Counted from the stretch's first letter, positions 1 through 6,332 are shown. The stretch is DNA of 7,547 nt from an uncultured Oscillospiraceae bacterium (GCA_900556255.1 USNZ01000053.1:1-7547); one strand, 5' to 3'. Translations and numbers: made by a program. Notes: generated by a model from the sequence alone, not told the origin.

Positions 1-134
1 GGCAACGCAGATGCCGTACCGCAGCCGCCGTAGCGGTGCTTAAGCCGCCAGGCGGGAATTGTGCGGTGTTGCCTCTGATGTGTCTGCCGTGCGGATTTTC
101 CCTGCCGAAATGCCAAACGCTGTGCTCTGCCCTC
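1..134. other. Left-edge stretch with no supported gene
   Basis: Nothing in this stretch can be assigned with confidence. One plus-strand frame runs from the window edge to a stop at 31-33 and could be the last ten codons of an upstream gene, but it is too short to judge. A weak inverted repeat (ACCGC at 18-22, GCGGT at 33-37) and a CCGCC-A-GGCGG palindrome (45-55) lie here without a T-run, so they are not called as a terminator. Longer open frames read on into the LRR gene region, but they lack a ribosome binding site. Confidence 0.4.
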
Positions 135-163
135 TTTCCCCTGCGCGTGTTTTGTGCTATAAT
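135..163 (+). promoter_or_regulatory. Sigma-A type promoter (extended -10) for the LRR gene
   Basis: A perfect TATAAT lies at 158-163 and is preceded by TGC (155-157), which makes an extended -10. A poor -35 (TTTCCC, 135-140; 3 of 6 consensus matches) sits 17 bp upstream, as often seen where an extended -10 compensates. The start of transcription would fall near 170, giving a leader of about 24 nt that carries the GGGGAGG ribosome binding site at 181-187. Confidence 0.7.
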
Positions 164-193
164 GCAGATATATGTATTTTGGGGAGGTATGCT

Positions 194-1114
194 ATGGCAT
201 CGGTTTTGTGGACGCGCGGCCGTGACGGCGCAAAAATCCTGCGCGTACTGGGCGATACCCCCTGCCCCATCGTGCCCGCCGCCGTGGACGGCTTGCCCGT
301 GACCGAGCTGGGCGCCTACTGTTTTTCCGCCAAGGCGGTGGCCGAGGGTCAGCTTTGGCCGCCGCATAGCGCCGACACGCATGAAATTGTGGGCGAGTTC
401 GTGCAGGAGGTCACCCTGCCCGACACCCTGCGTACCCTGCACAGCGCCGCGTTCTACAACTGCCGTGCCCTGCGCAGGGTGCAGATGGGCGCGGCGGCCG
501 AGGATTTCGGCAGTGACCTGTTTACCAACTGCCGCAGCTTGCAGACGCTGGTTCTGCACGCCGACCCCGCCGCCCCCACAGGGCTGCGCAAGCTGCTGGC
601 GGGCGTCAGCGCCGATTTGTGCGTACAGTTTGCCCCCGCAGGCAAACCGCTGGCCGAGCTGTTCTACCCCGAATATTTTGAGTACATGGACGAAAACGCC
701 CCCGCGCACATCTTCAACCACCAGCTGGAGGGCGAGGGCTACCGTATGCGCCAATGCTTTGCGGCGGGCGCGGTGGATTTTGCCGCCTACGACGCCGTGT
801 TTGCGCAGGCCTGCGTGGGCGAAAGCGTACAGACGCTCTGCCGTTTGGCGCTGGCGCGGCTCTGCCTGCCCTTTGCGCTGAGCGACGCCGCCCGCACCGA
901 CTACGAATTTTACCTCACCGCCCACCCCGACGCCGCCTTTGCTTTGGCCATACGCCGCCGCGACGAGGCCGCCCTGCGGGTGCTGGTCGGCCTGGGGCTG
1001 CCCACTGCCGCAGCCGCCGCCCTTTGCGGGCGCGCCGGATGGAGCAGCGGGGCTGCGATTTTGCTGCAAAGACCCAAAAAAGCACCAAAAAGCTATGATT
1101 TTGACGATTTGTAA
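194..1114 (+). CDS. BspA-type leucine-rich-repeat protein (LRR_5-like)
   Basis: The product is 306 residues. The ATG at 194 is chosen because GGGGAGG (181-187) ends 6 nt before it and a promoter lies just upstream; the frame stays open to 59, but nothing supports starting there. The N-terminus (about 10-45) matches the opening of BspA-like repeats, with a hydrophobic core, 'VDGLPVTELG' and then an aromatic 'AYCFS'. A further repeat pair spans about 70-121 ('VTLPDTLRTL', 'AAFYNCRALRRV', 'LFTNCRSLQTLVL'). The remainder (about 150-306) is alpha-helical and Ala/Leu-rich, with one ankyrin-like segment near 248-270 and an acidic 'YDFDDL' end. No signal peptide, anchor or export motif is seen, so it should act in the cytoplasm, unlike many surface BspA proteins. 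LRR_5 modules usually bind proteins. Its position before the vWA/AAA+ pair suggests a recognition or adaptor role, which is inference. Confidence 0.8.
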   Translation: MASVLWTRGRDGAKILRVLGDTPCPIVPAAVDGLPVTELGAYCFSAKAVAEGQLWPPHSADTHEIVGEFVQEVTLPDTLRTLHSAAFYNCRALRRVQMGAAAEDFGSDLFTNCRSLQTLVLHADPAAPTGLRKLLAGVSADLCVQFAPAGKPLAELFYPEYFEYMDENAPAHIFNHQLEGEGYRMRQCFAAGAVDFAAYDAVFAQACVGESVQTLCRLALARLCLPFALSDAARTDYEFYLTAHPDAAFALAIRRRDEAALRVLVGLGLPTAAAAALCGRAGWSSGAAILLQRPKKAPKSYDFDDL

Positions 1115-1117
1115 TCT

Positions 1118-1146
1118 TTTACAATCCGTTATATTTGCCATATTGT
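1118..1146 (+). promoter_or_regulatory. Possible promoter in the AT-rich gap before the vWA gene
   Basis: The 103-bp gap between the LRR and vWA genes is strikingly AT-rich against GC-rich neighbours. TTTACA (1118-1123, 5 of 6 matches) and TATTGT (1141-1146, 4 of 6) are 17 bp apart. An alternative -10-like TATTAT/TATACG cluster lies at 1161-1169. No terminator hairpin is visible in the gap, so read-through from the LRR promoter remains possible. The vWA and ATPase genes could thus be transcribed both ways. Confidence 0.4.
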
Positions 1147-1217
1147 AGAATATAGCTGATTATTATACGATTTGTTATTTTTAATTTTGCAGAGTTTTCC
1201 ACAACATCGTTGAAAAC

Positions 1218-2597
1218 TTGAAAGCGGGTGAAGTGTTGAACCGTCACATCCAGACCCAAACCGAGTGGGAGAAAAGTATCGCCACCCGCATTATGGAGCA
1301 AACCCGCGCACAAATCTACCTGGATCAGCGGTATCTGACCGCCGCCTTGGGGGCGCTATCCCCCGCCGAATGTGCCGGCATTTTCGCCTTCGCCACGGAC
1401 GGCGCACATTTATACTACCCGTCCGATTGGCTGATTCGTCTATATCGGCAGAACCGTAAGTATCTGGCGCGGGCCTACCTGCACAGCGTTTTGCACTGCA
1501 TTTTCCGGCATCCGTGGCTGCGCGGCGGGCGTGACCCCGATGTGTGGGGACTTGCCTGCGACATTGCCGTAGAAAACACACTGGACGCGCTGCACTCGCC
1601 GCTGGTCGGCCGTCCCGTCGGCTGGCTGCGCCAACAGGTGTACGCGCAGATATGCCAAAACGGTGCGCCCGCCGCCGGGCCGATCTATCGGCTGCTGTGC
1701 GCGCAAAACGCCGAAACGCTGCAAAAATGGCACCGTGAATTCACCTGCGACGACCACCGCTTTTGGCCCGAGGACACCGACAGCCCCGCCGCCCAAATGC
1801 AGGGCCGCCAATGGGAGCAGCTGGGCCGCCAGACGCAGATCAGCATGGAGGAGGCGGGGCAGCGCGCAGGCGAATCCGCCGAGGCCGAGGCCGTGCAGCT
1901 GCAATTACAGGCCGCCCGCAGCCGCCGCAGCTACAAGGATTTTTTGCGTCGGTTCGCCGTTTGGCACGAGGAACCGCATCTTGACCCGGACGAATTTGAC
2001 CTTGGATTTTACACCTACGGGCTGCGCACCTACGGCAACCTGCCGCTGATCGAGCCGCTGGAAAGCCGCGAGGTGAAGAAGATCCGCGATTTCGTCATTG
2101 TGCTGGACACCAGCGAGTCCACCTCCGGCGAGATGGTCAAGGCGTTTTTGCGCGAGACCTTTACCGTATTAAAAAGCCGCGAGAACTTTTTTACGCAGTG
2201 CCGTATTCTGGTGATGCAGGCGGACAACGCGGTGCGCGACGAGGTCTGGCTGACCGATCTGGACGCGCTTTCCCGCTATGCCGACCGCTTTGTGCTTGTG
2301 GGCGGCGGGGGCACGGATTTCCGCCCCGCCTTTGCCCGCATCGAGGAGCTGCGCCGCAGCGGCACCCTGCGCGAGGTGCAGGGCGTGCTGTATTTTACCG
2401 ATGGCAAGGGCATTTTCCCCAGCCGCCGCCCGGATTTTGACACCGCCTTTATCTTTCTGCCGCAGGCGGGCGCCGAGCCGGAGGTGCCGCCGTGGGCGCT
2501 GCGTCTGGTGCTGCAGCCCGACGAGTTCACCCCGCCGCCCGCACCGCCGCCCATCAATTTTACCGAGCATGAAACCGCAGACCCGCCCGAACTGTGA
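1218..2597 (+). CDS. Metallopeptidase-like plus vWA domain protein (DUF2201 family)
   Basis: The product is 459 residues if read from the TTG at 1218. There is no good ATG: TTG 1236 is 4 nt after GGTGA and TTG 1218 has no clear ribosome site, while ATG 1293 would cut into the conserved helix. Residues about 25-130 resemble the DUF2201 N-terminal putative metallopeptidase domain, with H89-S-V-L-H93, H98 and a downstream 'ACDIAVEN' (D115). The usual HExxH glutamate is Ser, so proteolytic activity is doubtful. Residues 200-245 are charged and helical. The vWA domain fills about 288-435, with a complete MIDAS: D297-T-S-E-S301, T366-D367 in 'GGGGTDFRP', and D395 in 'YFTDG'. The tail is proline-rich (439-446). 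The protein is presumably cytoplasmic and is the vWA partner of the AAA+ ATPase encoded 12 bp downstream. vWA/MoxR pairs serve as chaperones or metal-insertion and complex-remodelling machines; the client here is unknown. Confidence 0.85.
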   Translation: MKAGEVLNRHIQTQTEWEKSIATRIMEQTRAQIYLDQRYLTAALGALSPAECAGIFAFATDGAHLYYPSDWLIRLYRQNRKYLARAYLHSVLHCIFRHPWLRGGRDPDVWGLACDIAVENTLDALHSPLVGRPVGWLRQQVYAQICQNGAPAAGPIYRLLCAQNAETLQKWHREFTCDDHRFWPEDTDSPAAQMQGRQWEQLGRQTQISMEEAGQRAGESAEAEAVQLQLQAARSRRSYKDFLRRFAVWHEEPHLDPDEFDLGFYTYGLRTYGNLPLIEPLESREVKKIRDFVIVLDTSESTSGEMVKAFLRETFTVLKSRENFFTQCRILVMQADNAVRDEVWLTDLDALSRYADRFVLVGGGGTDFRPAFARIEELRRSGTLREVQGVLYFTDGKGIFPSRRPDFDTAFIFLPQAGAEPEVPPWALRLVLQPDEFTPPPAPPPINFTEHETADPPEL

Positions 2598-2609
2598 GGA
2601 GTGTTTTGT

Positions 2610-4142
2610 ATGGATATTCAACGTGCCAAGGAAGAAATCAAGACCGCCGTGCGCGCCTACCTTGCCTGTGACGACACCGGCGCACCGCTGATCCCCGCCA
2701 TCCGCCAGCGCCCCATTTTGCTGATGGGCCCCCCGGGCGTGGGCAAGACCCAGATCATGGAGCAGATCGCCCGCGAGTGCGACATTGCGCTGGTGGCCTA
2801 CACCATCACCCACCACACGCGGCAGAGCGCCGTCGGCCTGCCCTTTATCCGCGAGCGCAGCTTTGGCGGCAAGACCCGCAGCGTGACCGAGTACACGATG
2901 AGCGAGATCATCGCCAGCGTCTACGCCGCCATGGAGCGCACCGGCAAGCGCAGCGGCATTTTGTTTATTGACGAGATCAACTGCGTCAGCGAAACGCTGG
3001 CGCCCACGATGCTGCAATTTTTGCAGTGCAAGACCTTCGGCAACCAGGCAGTGCCGGCGGGCTGGGTCATTGTGGCGGCGGGCAACCCGCCCGAATACAA
3101 CCGCAGTGTGCGCGAATTTGACGTAGTTACGCTGGACCGTGTGCGCCGCATCGACGTGGAGCCGAAGCTGTCGGTCTGGCAGACCTACGCCCGCGCACAT
3201 CGGCTGCACCCCGCCGTGACCGCCTATCTGGAACTGCGCCCGCAGCATTTCTACAAGCTGGAAAACGACGTGGACGGTATGCAGTTTGTGACCGCCCGCG
3301 GGTGGGAGGATCTTTCTGCCTTTTTGCAGGCCGCCGACAAGCTGGGTCTGGACGCGGACGAGGGCGTGATCTCCCAATACCTGCGCCACCCCGAAGTTGC
3401 CCGCGACTTTGCCGCCTACTGGGCGCTGTACCGCAAGTACAAGAAAGATTACGGTGTAGCGGATATTTTGGCGGGCAAGCCGTTTGATGCCGTGCTGCAG
3501 CGGGCGCTTTCTGCCGCATTTGACGAGCGCATCAGCCTCATCAGCCTGCTGCTGGCAGGGCTGAACACCCGCTTTGCCGACGCGCAAAAGCTGGACGCCG
3601 TGACCGACGCCTGCTACCAGCAGCTGCGCAGCTTTAAGCGCGCGCTGAGCCAGAAGCCCGACACCGACCCCGCCGCCCTGTTTGCCGACCAGACCGAGGG
3701 CTACCGCGCCCGCCTGGAGCTTGCCAAGGACGCCGACGAGCTGACCGCCGCCGAACAGGCGGCCCGTACCCGCACACTGCAGCTGATGCAGCAGTGGGGC
3801 AAGCAGCTGGAGCCGGGTATGATCGGCGAGGACGCCTTTGACGCCGTGCGCGGGCAGTTCAACGCGCAGGTGCGCCGCCGCGAGGACGCCGTGACCGAGG
3901 CCGGCAACGCCCTGGAATACGCCTTTGATTTTATGGAGCGCGCCTTCCCCGACGGGCAGGAGATGGTGGTGTTTGTCAACGAATTGGCGCTGGGACCCGA
4001 TTCCGCGCCCTTCCTGGCCGAAAACGAGTGCGAGCGCTTTGAGCAGTACAGCCACAAGCTGCTTTTGCAAAACGACGATGAGCTGCTGGCCGAATTGCAG
4101 CGCGACGACCTCCGCGCCGGGGAGCACAGCGCGGAGTTTTAA
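2610..4142 (+). CDS. MoxR-like AAA+ ATPase
   Basis: The product is 510 residues. The ATG at 2610 has GAGGAG (2596-2601) 8 nt upstream, overlapping the vWA gene's stop; an in-frame GTG at 2601 lies inside that ribosome site and is rejected. The AAA+ core is complete: Walker A GPPGVGKT (40-47), Walker B ILFIDEIN (117-124), sensor 1 'AAGNP' (156-160), an arginine-finger candidate in 'LDRVRRI' (175-181) and sensor 2 in 'VTARGWEDL' (R230). Residues about 260-510 are mainly helical, charged and probably coiled-coil. They extend the protein well past a typical MoxR of about 300-350 residues, giving room for partner binding. The enzyme should form a nucleotide-driven ring in the cytoplasm that acts with the vWA protein encoded immediately upstream. 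Co-translation from one message is likely given the 12-nt spacing. The substrate cannot be told from sequence. Confidence 0.92.
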   Translation: MDIQRAKEEIKTAVRAYLACDDTGAPLIPAIRQRPILLMGPPGVGKTQIMEQIARECDIALVAYTITHHTRQSAVGLPFIRERSFGGKTRSVTEYTMSEIIASVYAAMERTGKRSGILFIDEINCVSETLAPTMLQFLQCKTFGNQAVPAGWVIVAAGNPPEYNRSVREFDVVTLDRVRRIDVEPKLSVWQTYARAHRLHPAVTAYLELRPQHFYKLENDVDGMQFVTARGWEDLSAFLQAADKLGLDADEGVISQYLRHPEVARDFAAYWALYRKYKKDYGVADILAGKPFDAVLQRALSAAFDERISLISLLLAGLNTRFADAQKLDAVTDACYQQLRSFKRALSQKPDTDPAALFADQTEGYRARLELAKDADELTAAEQAARTRTLQLMQQWGKQLEPGMIGEDAFDAVRGQFNAQVRRREDAVTEAGNALEYAFDFMERAFPDGQEMVVFVNELALGPDSAPFLAENECERFEQYSHKLLLQNDDELLAELQRDDLRAGEHSAEF

Positions 4143-4155
4143 GGGCGGCGCTGTG

Positions 4156-4319
4156 CCGTAGGGGCGGGGTATGCCCCGCCCGCGACATACCGGCAACGTA
4201 AAAATTATGGGGCGGCTTGTAGGGGCGGCATATATGCCGCCAGTTGCAGCCATCCCGCCAACGCAGCCTAACGGGCAAACTGCACGGGACGCATATATGC
4301 GTCCCCTACAAATCTGCCG
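4156..4319 (-). repeat. Composite palindromic repeat, full copy 1 (modules C-B-A, minus strand)
   Basis: Read on the minus strand this 164-bp element has three palindromic modules in the order C (4319 down to about 4270), B (about 4240 down to 4210) and A (4185 down to 4156). C holds the perfect 20-bp palindrome GGGACGCATATATGCGTCCC (4286-4305). B holds the perfect 18-bp palindrome GGCGGCATATATGCCGCC (4224-4241). A holds GGGCGGGG-TATG-CCCCGCCC (4162-4181). B and C are bounded by GTAGGGG and CCCCTAC in inverted orientation. The element begins 14 bp after the ATPase stop codon. Its counterpart at 6381-6544 has the same length and module order; C agrees at 47 of 50 positions and the last 30 bp at 28 of 30. 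It fits a non-autonomous REP/MITE-like intergenic repeat, and no transposase is present. Confidence 0.85.
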
Positions 4320-4416
4320 ATATTTCCCTGCCATCGCAAAAATTTCCGGCTGCCGTAAAACACCCCGCCCTACATGGCAATAAAACCACTCTCAACTCTC
4401 TAAAAGGAATCTCTGT
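4320..4416 (+). other. Leader region of the asparaginase gene
   Basis: This stretch separates the repeat element from the asparaginase gene. It carries the ribosome site AAAGGA (4403-4408), 8 nt before the ATG. I see no convincing -35/-10 pair, so the asparaginase promoter is either weak, within the repeat, or shared with the upstream ATPase operon. Confidence 0.4.
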
Positions 4417-5412
4417 ATGAAAAAAATTCTGTTTTTGGCCACCGGCGGCACCATCGCCAGCCGTCCCTCGGCGGCGGGCGGGCTGGCACCCGCCATCACC
4501 TCGCAGGAGCTTTTGAGCTTTGTGCCGGAGCTGGGCGAGCTGTGCCAAATTGACGCCGTGCAGCTTTGCAGCCTGGATTCCACCAACGTCGGCCCCGAGC
4601 AATGGCTGTCGATGGTGGTGGCCATCCGTGATGCCTACGACCGCTACGACGGTTTTGTCATCGCCCACGGCACCGACACAATGTCCTACACGGCCGCCGC
4701 GCTGAGCTACATGATCCAAAACAGCGCCAAGCCTGTGGTGCTGACCGGCAGCCAAAAATCCATCTACAACCGCGACACCGACGCCCGCAACAATCTGTTC
4801 CGCGCCTTTTTGTACGCCTGCAGCCCCGACGCCTGGGGCGTGCAGCTGGTGTTTGACAACAAGGTCATTTTGGGTACCCGCGCGCGTAAGACCCGCACCA
4901 AGAGCTTTAACGCATTTTCCAGTATCGACTACCCCGAAACCGCCGTGTTCCGCGATATGCGGCTGATCCCCTTTTTGCAGCGCCCCGCCGCGCTGCCGCC
5001 CGTGCGCTTTTACGAAAAGCTGGACCCGTCGGTGTTTGTGCTGCGGCTGATTCCCGGTATGCAGGCGGACATTATCCCCCTGCTGGCGCCGCATTACCGT
5101 GCGCTGGTGGTGGAAAGCTTCGGTGTCGGCGGCTTGCCGGGCGGCGAACACGGCCCCATGTACCGCGAATTGCAGCGCTGGTGCGACAGCGGCCGCCTTG
5201 CCGTGTTTACGACCCAGGTCCCGCACGAGGGCAGCGATATGGCCATCTATGAGGTAGGCCGCGCCGCCAAGGAGCTGGACGGCGTGTTGGAGGCGCGGGA
5301 TATGACCCCTGAGGCCACCGCCGTAAAATTGATGTGGGCATTGGGGCAAAGCGACGACCGCGCCGAGGTCATCCGCCTGTTCCGCCGGCCTGTCGAGTGG
5401 GACACGGTGTGA
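4417..5412 (+). CDS. ansA: Type I L-asparaginase (cytoplasmic)
   Basis: This enzyme hydrolyses L-asparagine to aspartate and ammonia. The 331 residues are close to the usual 330-340 of cytoplasmic type I enzymes, and no signal peptide is present. The start is fixed by AAAGGA 8 nt upstream. Family landmarks are all in place: nucleophile loop 'ATGGTIAS' with catalytic T12, the 'DSTNV' substrate-binding segment (D54-S55), and the second active-site motif HGTDTM (84-89; T86, D87). The lysine of the Thr-Lys-Asp triad is best matched by K159, which sits nine residues before F168 in 'NAF', the same spacing as in the E. coli enzymes. 'PVVLTGSQ' (106-113) and the C-terminal 'GVGGLPG' region are also typical. 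The gene lies downstream of the ATPase operon, with a repeat element between, and converges on hsp20. Nothing links it functionally to either neighbour. Confidence 0.94.
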   Translation: MKKILFLATGGTIASRPSAAGGLAPAITSQELLSFVPELGELCQIDAVQLCSLDSTNVGPEQWLSMVVAIRDAYDRYDGFVIAHGTDTMSYTAAALSYMIQNSAKPVVLTGSQKSIYNRDTDARNNLFRAFLYACSPDAWGVQLVFDNKVILGTRARKTRTKSFNAFSSIDYPETAVFRDMRLIPFLQRPAALPPVRFYEKLDPSVFVLRLIPGMQADIIPLLAPHYRALVVESFGVGGLPGGEHGPMYRELQRWCDSGRLAVFTTQVPHEGSDMAIYEVGRAAKELDGVLEARDMTPEATAVKLMWALGQSDDRAEVIRLFRRPVEWDTV

Positions 5413-5431
5413 AACCCGCTGCGCACAAAAT

Positions 5432-5475
5432 AAAAAACGGGGAGGCCCCGGTACATTCGTACCGGGGCCTCCCCG
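5432..5475 (-). terminator. Rho-independent terminator shared by convergent hsp20 and asparaginase genes
   Basis: A perfect 17-bp stem (5438-5454 with 5459-5475) closes on a 4-nt ATTC loop. The plus strand has six A residues directly before the stem (5432-5437), which give the minus-strand transcript an ideal U-tract after the hairpin. It is therefore a strong hsp20 terminator, 15 nt past that gene's stop. In the plus direction the stem begins 26 nt after the asparaginase stop and is followed only by a broken T-rich tail, so termination there is likely but weaker. Confidence 0.92.
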
Positions 5476-5489
5476 CAGTTTATGTTGTT

Positions 5490-5963
5490 TTAGCCCTCGA
5501 TTTCAATCATCGTGGGTTTCTTTTCGGGCAGCTTAGCAGGCTCTGCCTTGGGCAGCTTCAGGCTCAGGATACCATTCTCGAACTTGGCGGTGACATCCTC
5601 AGGCTTGATCTCCTCGCCCACATAGAAGCTGCGGGCGCAGCTGCCGGTGCAGCGCTCCTGACGGATGTAGTGACCTTCCTTGTCCTTCTCGTCCAGATCC
5701 TCACTGCGGTTGGCGGTGATGGTCAGGTAGCCGTTCTCCAAATCGAGCTTAACGTCCTCTTTCTTGAAACCGGGCAGGTCAACGAACACATCGTAGCCGT
5801 CCTTGGTCTCGCGGACATCGGTCTTCATAGCGTTGGCGGCGTGCTTGCCAAACATGCTCTTGGGCTCGGCATGGCGCATAGCGCGCTCAAAGTCGCGTTC
5901 CCACTTGTCGTCAAACAAGTCATCCAGCAAACCATCGTTAAACATATACGGAACCATCATCAT
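5490..5963 (-). CDS. hsp20: Small heat shock protein, Hsp20/alpha-crystallin family
   Basis: The product is 157 residues, typical of bacterial Hsp20. It is an ATP-independent cytoplasmic holdase that keeps unfolding proteins soluble for the DnaK/GroEL refolding systems. The first of three consecutive ATGs is chosen because GGAGGA (5971-5976) lies 7 nt before it. The N-terminal arm (1-46) is short and acidic/aromatic. The alpha-crystallin domain spans about 47-140, with 'VDLPGFKKEDVKL' (61-73), 'ENGYLTI' (76-82) and the conserved 'FENGILSLKLPK' (128-139). A C-terminal I-E-I motif (153-155), used for oligomer assembly, is present. The strand following 'RQER' carries two cysteines (C105, C109), a possible redox-sensitive feature. 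Regulation is clear from the sequence: a consensus sigma-A promoter overlapped by a CIRCE operator lies about 125 nt upstream, so HrcA repression with heat induction is expected. It is transcribed alone and ends at a strong terminator. Confidence 0.96.
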   Translation of the reverse strand: MMMVPYMFNDGLLDDLFDDKWERDFERAMRHAEPKSMFGKHAANAMKTDVRETKDGYDVFVDLPGFKKEDVKLDLENGYLTITANRSEDLDEKDKEGHYIRQERCTGSCARSFYVGEEIKPEDVTAKFENGILSLKLPKAEPAKLPEKKPTMIEIEG

Positions 5964-6094
5964 AAGTCATTCCTCCAATTTTCATCGGCCGCCTGTTTGT
6001 TGGCGGGCGGTTGACTTTTATGATACAAATTTGAATTGTTCATTCGGGTTCGGATCTTTGCTTTCCGCTTGTTCCTTTCCCTTTGAACAACTTC

Positions 6095-6122
6095 ATTATA
6101 GCACCAAAATTAGCACTGTCAA
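6095..6122 (-). promoter_or_regulatory. Sigma-A promoter of hsp20
   Basis: On the minus strand the sequence shows a perfect TTGACA (6117-6122), a 16-bp spacer and a perfect TATAAT (6095-6100) that is also preceded by TGC as an extended -10. Transcription should start near 6088, giving a 5' leader of about 125 nt before the hsp20 ATG. Such an ideal promoter is typical of heat shock genes held off by a repressor. Confidence 0.9.
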
Positions 6123-6136
6123 GGTGAGAGTGCTAA
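6110..6136. promoter_or_regulatory. CIRCE operator (HrcA binding site) of hsp20
   Basis: The left arm TTAGCACTG (6110-6118), a 9-bp spacer and the right arm GAGTGCTAA (6128-6136) match the CIRCE consensus TTAGCACTC-N9-GAGTGCTAA at 17 of 18 arm positions; only the last base of the left arm differs. The operator covers the -35 box and half of the spacer of the hsp20 promoter, so bound HrcA would block RNA polymerase. HrcA itself is not encoded in this window. Confidence 0.95.
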
Positions 6137-6137
6137 T

Positions 6138-6177
6138 GTTTACATTTCATGCAATGATTGTTCACATTTTATGCAAT
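6138..6177. repeat. Tandem 18-bp direct repeats upstream of the hsp20 promoter
   Basis: GTTTACATTTCATGCAAT (6138-6155) and GTTCACATTTTATGCAAT (6160-6177) agree at 16 of 18 positions with a 22-bp period, about two helical turns. Both lie on the upstream side of the hsp20 -35 box, roughly positions -50 to -90 from the predicted start, and begin one base after CIRCE. The spacing suggests two copies of a protein-binding site, perhaps for an activator or second repressor. No known factor was recognised. Confidence 0.6.
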
Positions 6178-6233
6178 TTTTCGATTTTTATGGCGATGGT
6201 ATGTTTGTTTTTTGCGCGGTGGGTTGCTCATAC

Positions 6234-6332
6234 GGGGGGATTGCGTGGGCGGCATAGTAGCCGTGCCTACAAGCAACCCAATCGTTTCGCGTTATTGCAT
6301 AGTCGCGGGCGAGGCTTGCCCCGCCCCTGCGG
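6234..6332 (+). repeat. Composite repeat, partial copy (modules B-A only)
   Basis: This 99-bp stretch matches 6446-6544 at 95 of 99 positions with an offset of 212 bp. It contains module B (degenerate palindrome around 6249-6272) and module A (imperfect palindrome 6307-6326), but no module C in front. Immediately after, CCGCCCC-TGC-GGGGCGG (6321-6337) forms an extra 7-bp stem. Open frames running through this repeat are low-complexity artefacts and are not called as genes. Confidence 0.85.

Noticed and set aside
36..302. Alternative 88-codon gene at the left edge
   Set aside because: It overlaps the LRR gene in another frame, spans the promoter and has no ribosome binding site.
4162..4181. 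Module A hairpin as terminator of the MoxR operon
   Set aside because: The stem is strong and only 19 nt after the stop, but no T-run follows on the plus strand, and the same hairpin recurs as part of the dispersed repeat.
4224..4305. CRISPR-like array from the repeated CATATATG palindromes
   Set aside because: There are only two units, they have different arms and opposite orientation, and there is no regular spacer length.
2169..4334. A 721-codon open frame on the minus strand
   Set aside because: It lies opposite the vWA and MoxR genes, whose motifs are unmistakable. Its residues are the Ala/Gly/His/Gln-rich mix expected of an antisense shadow in GC-rich DNA, and it runs through the repeat element.
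4306..5349. A 347-codon open frame on the minus strand
   Set aside because: Antisense shadow of the asparaginase gene, starting inside it and reading into the repeat; no motifs and no ribosome site.
5334..6014. A 226-codon plus-strand open frame across the terminator and hsp20
   Set aside because: It reads through the perfect terminator stem and antisense to hsp20, and has no ribosome site.
5964..6088. RNA thermometer in the long hsp20 leader
   Set aside because: The leader is about 125 nt and has a small GC hairpin (CCGCC 5989-5993 with GGCGG 6002-6006 or 6006-6010) just before the ribosome site. However, I find no pyrimidine run able to pair with GGAGGA and no ROSE or fourU signature, and CIRCE already explains heat control.
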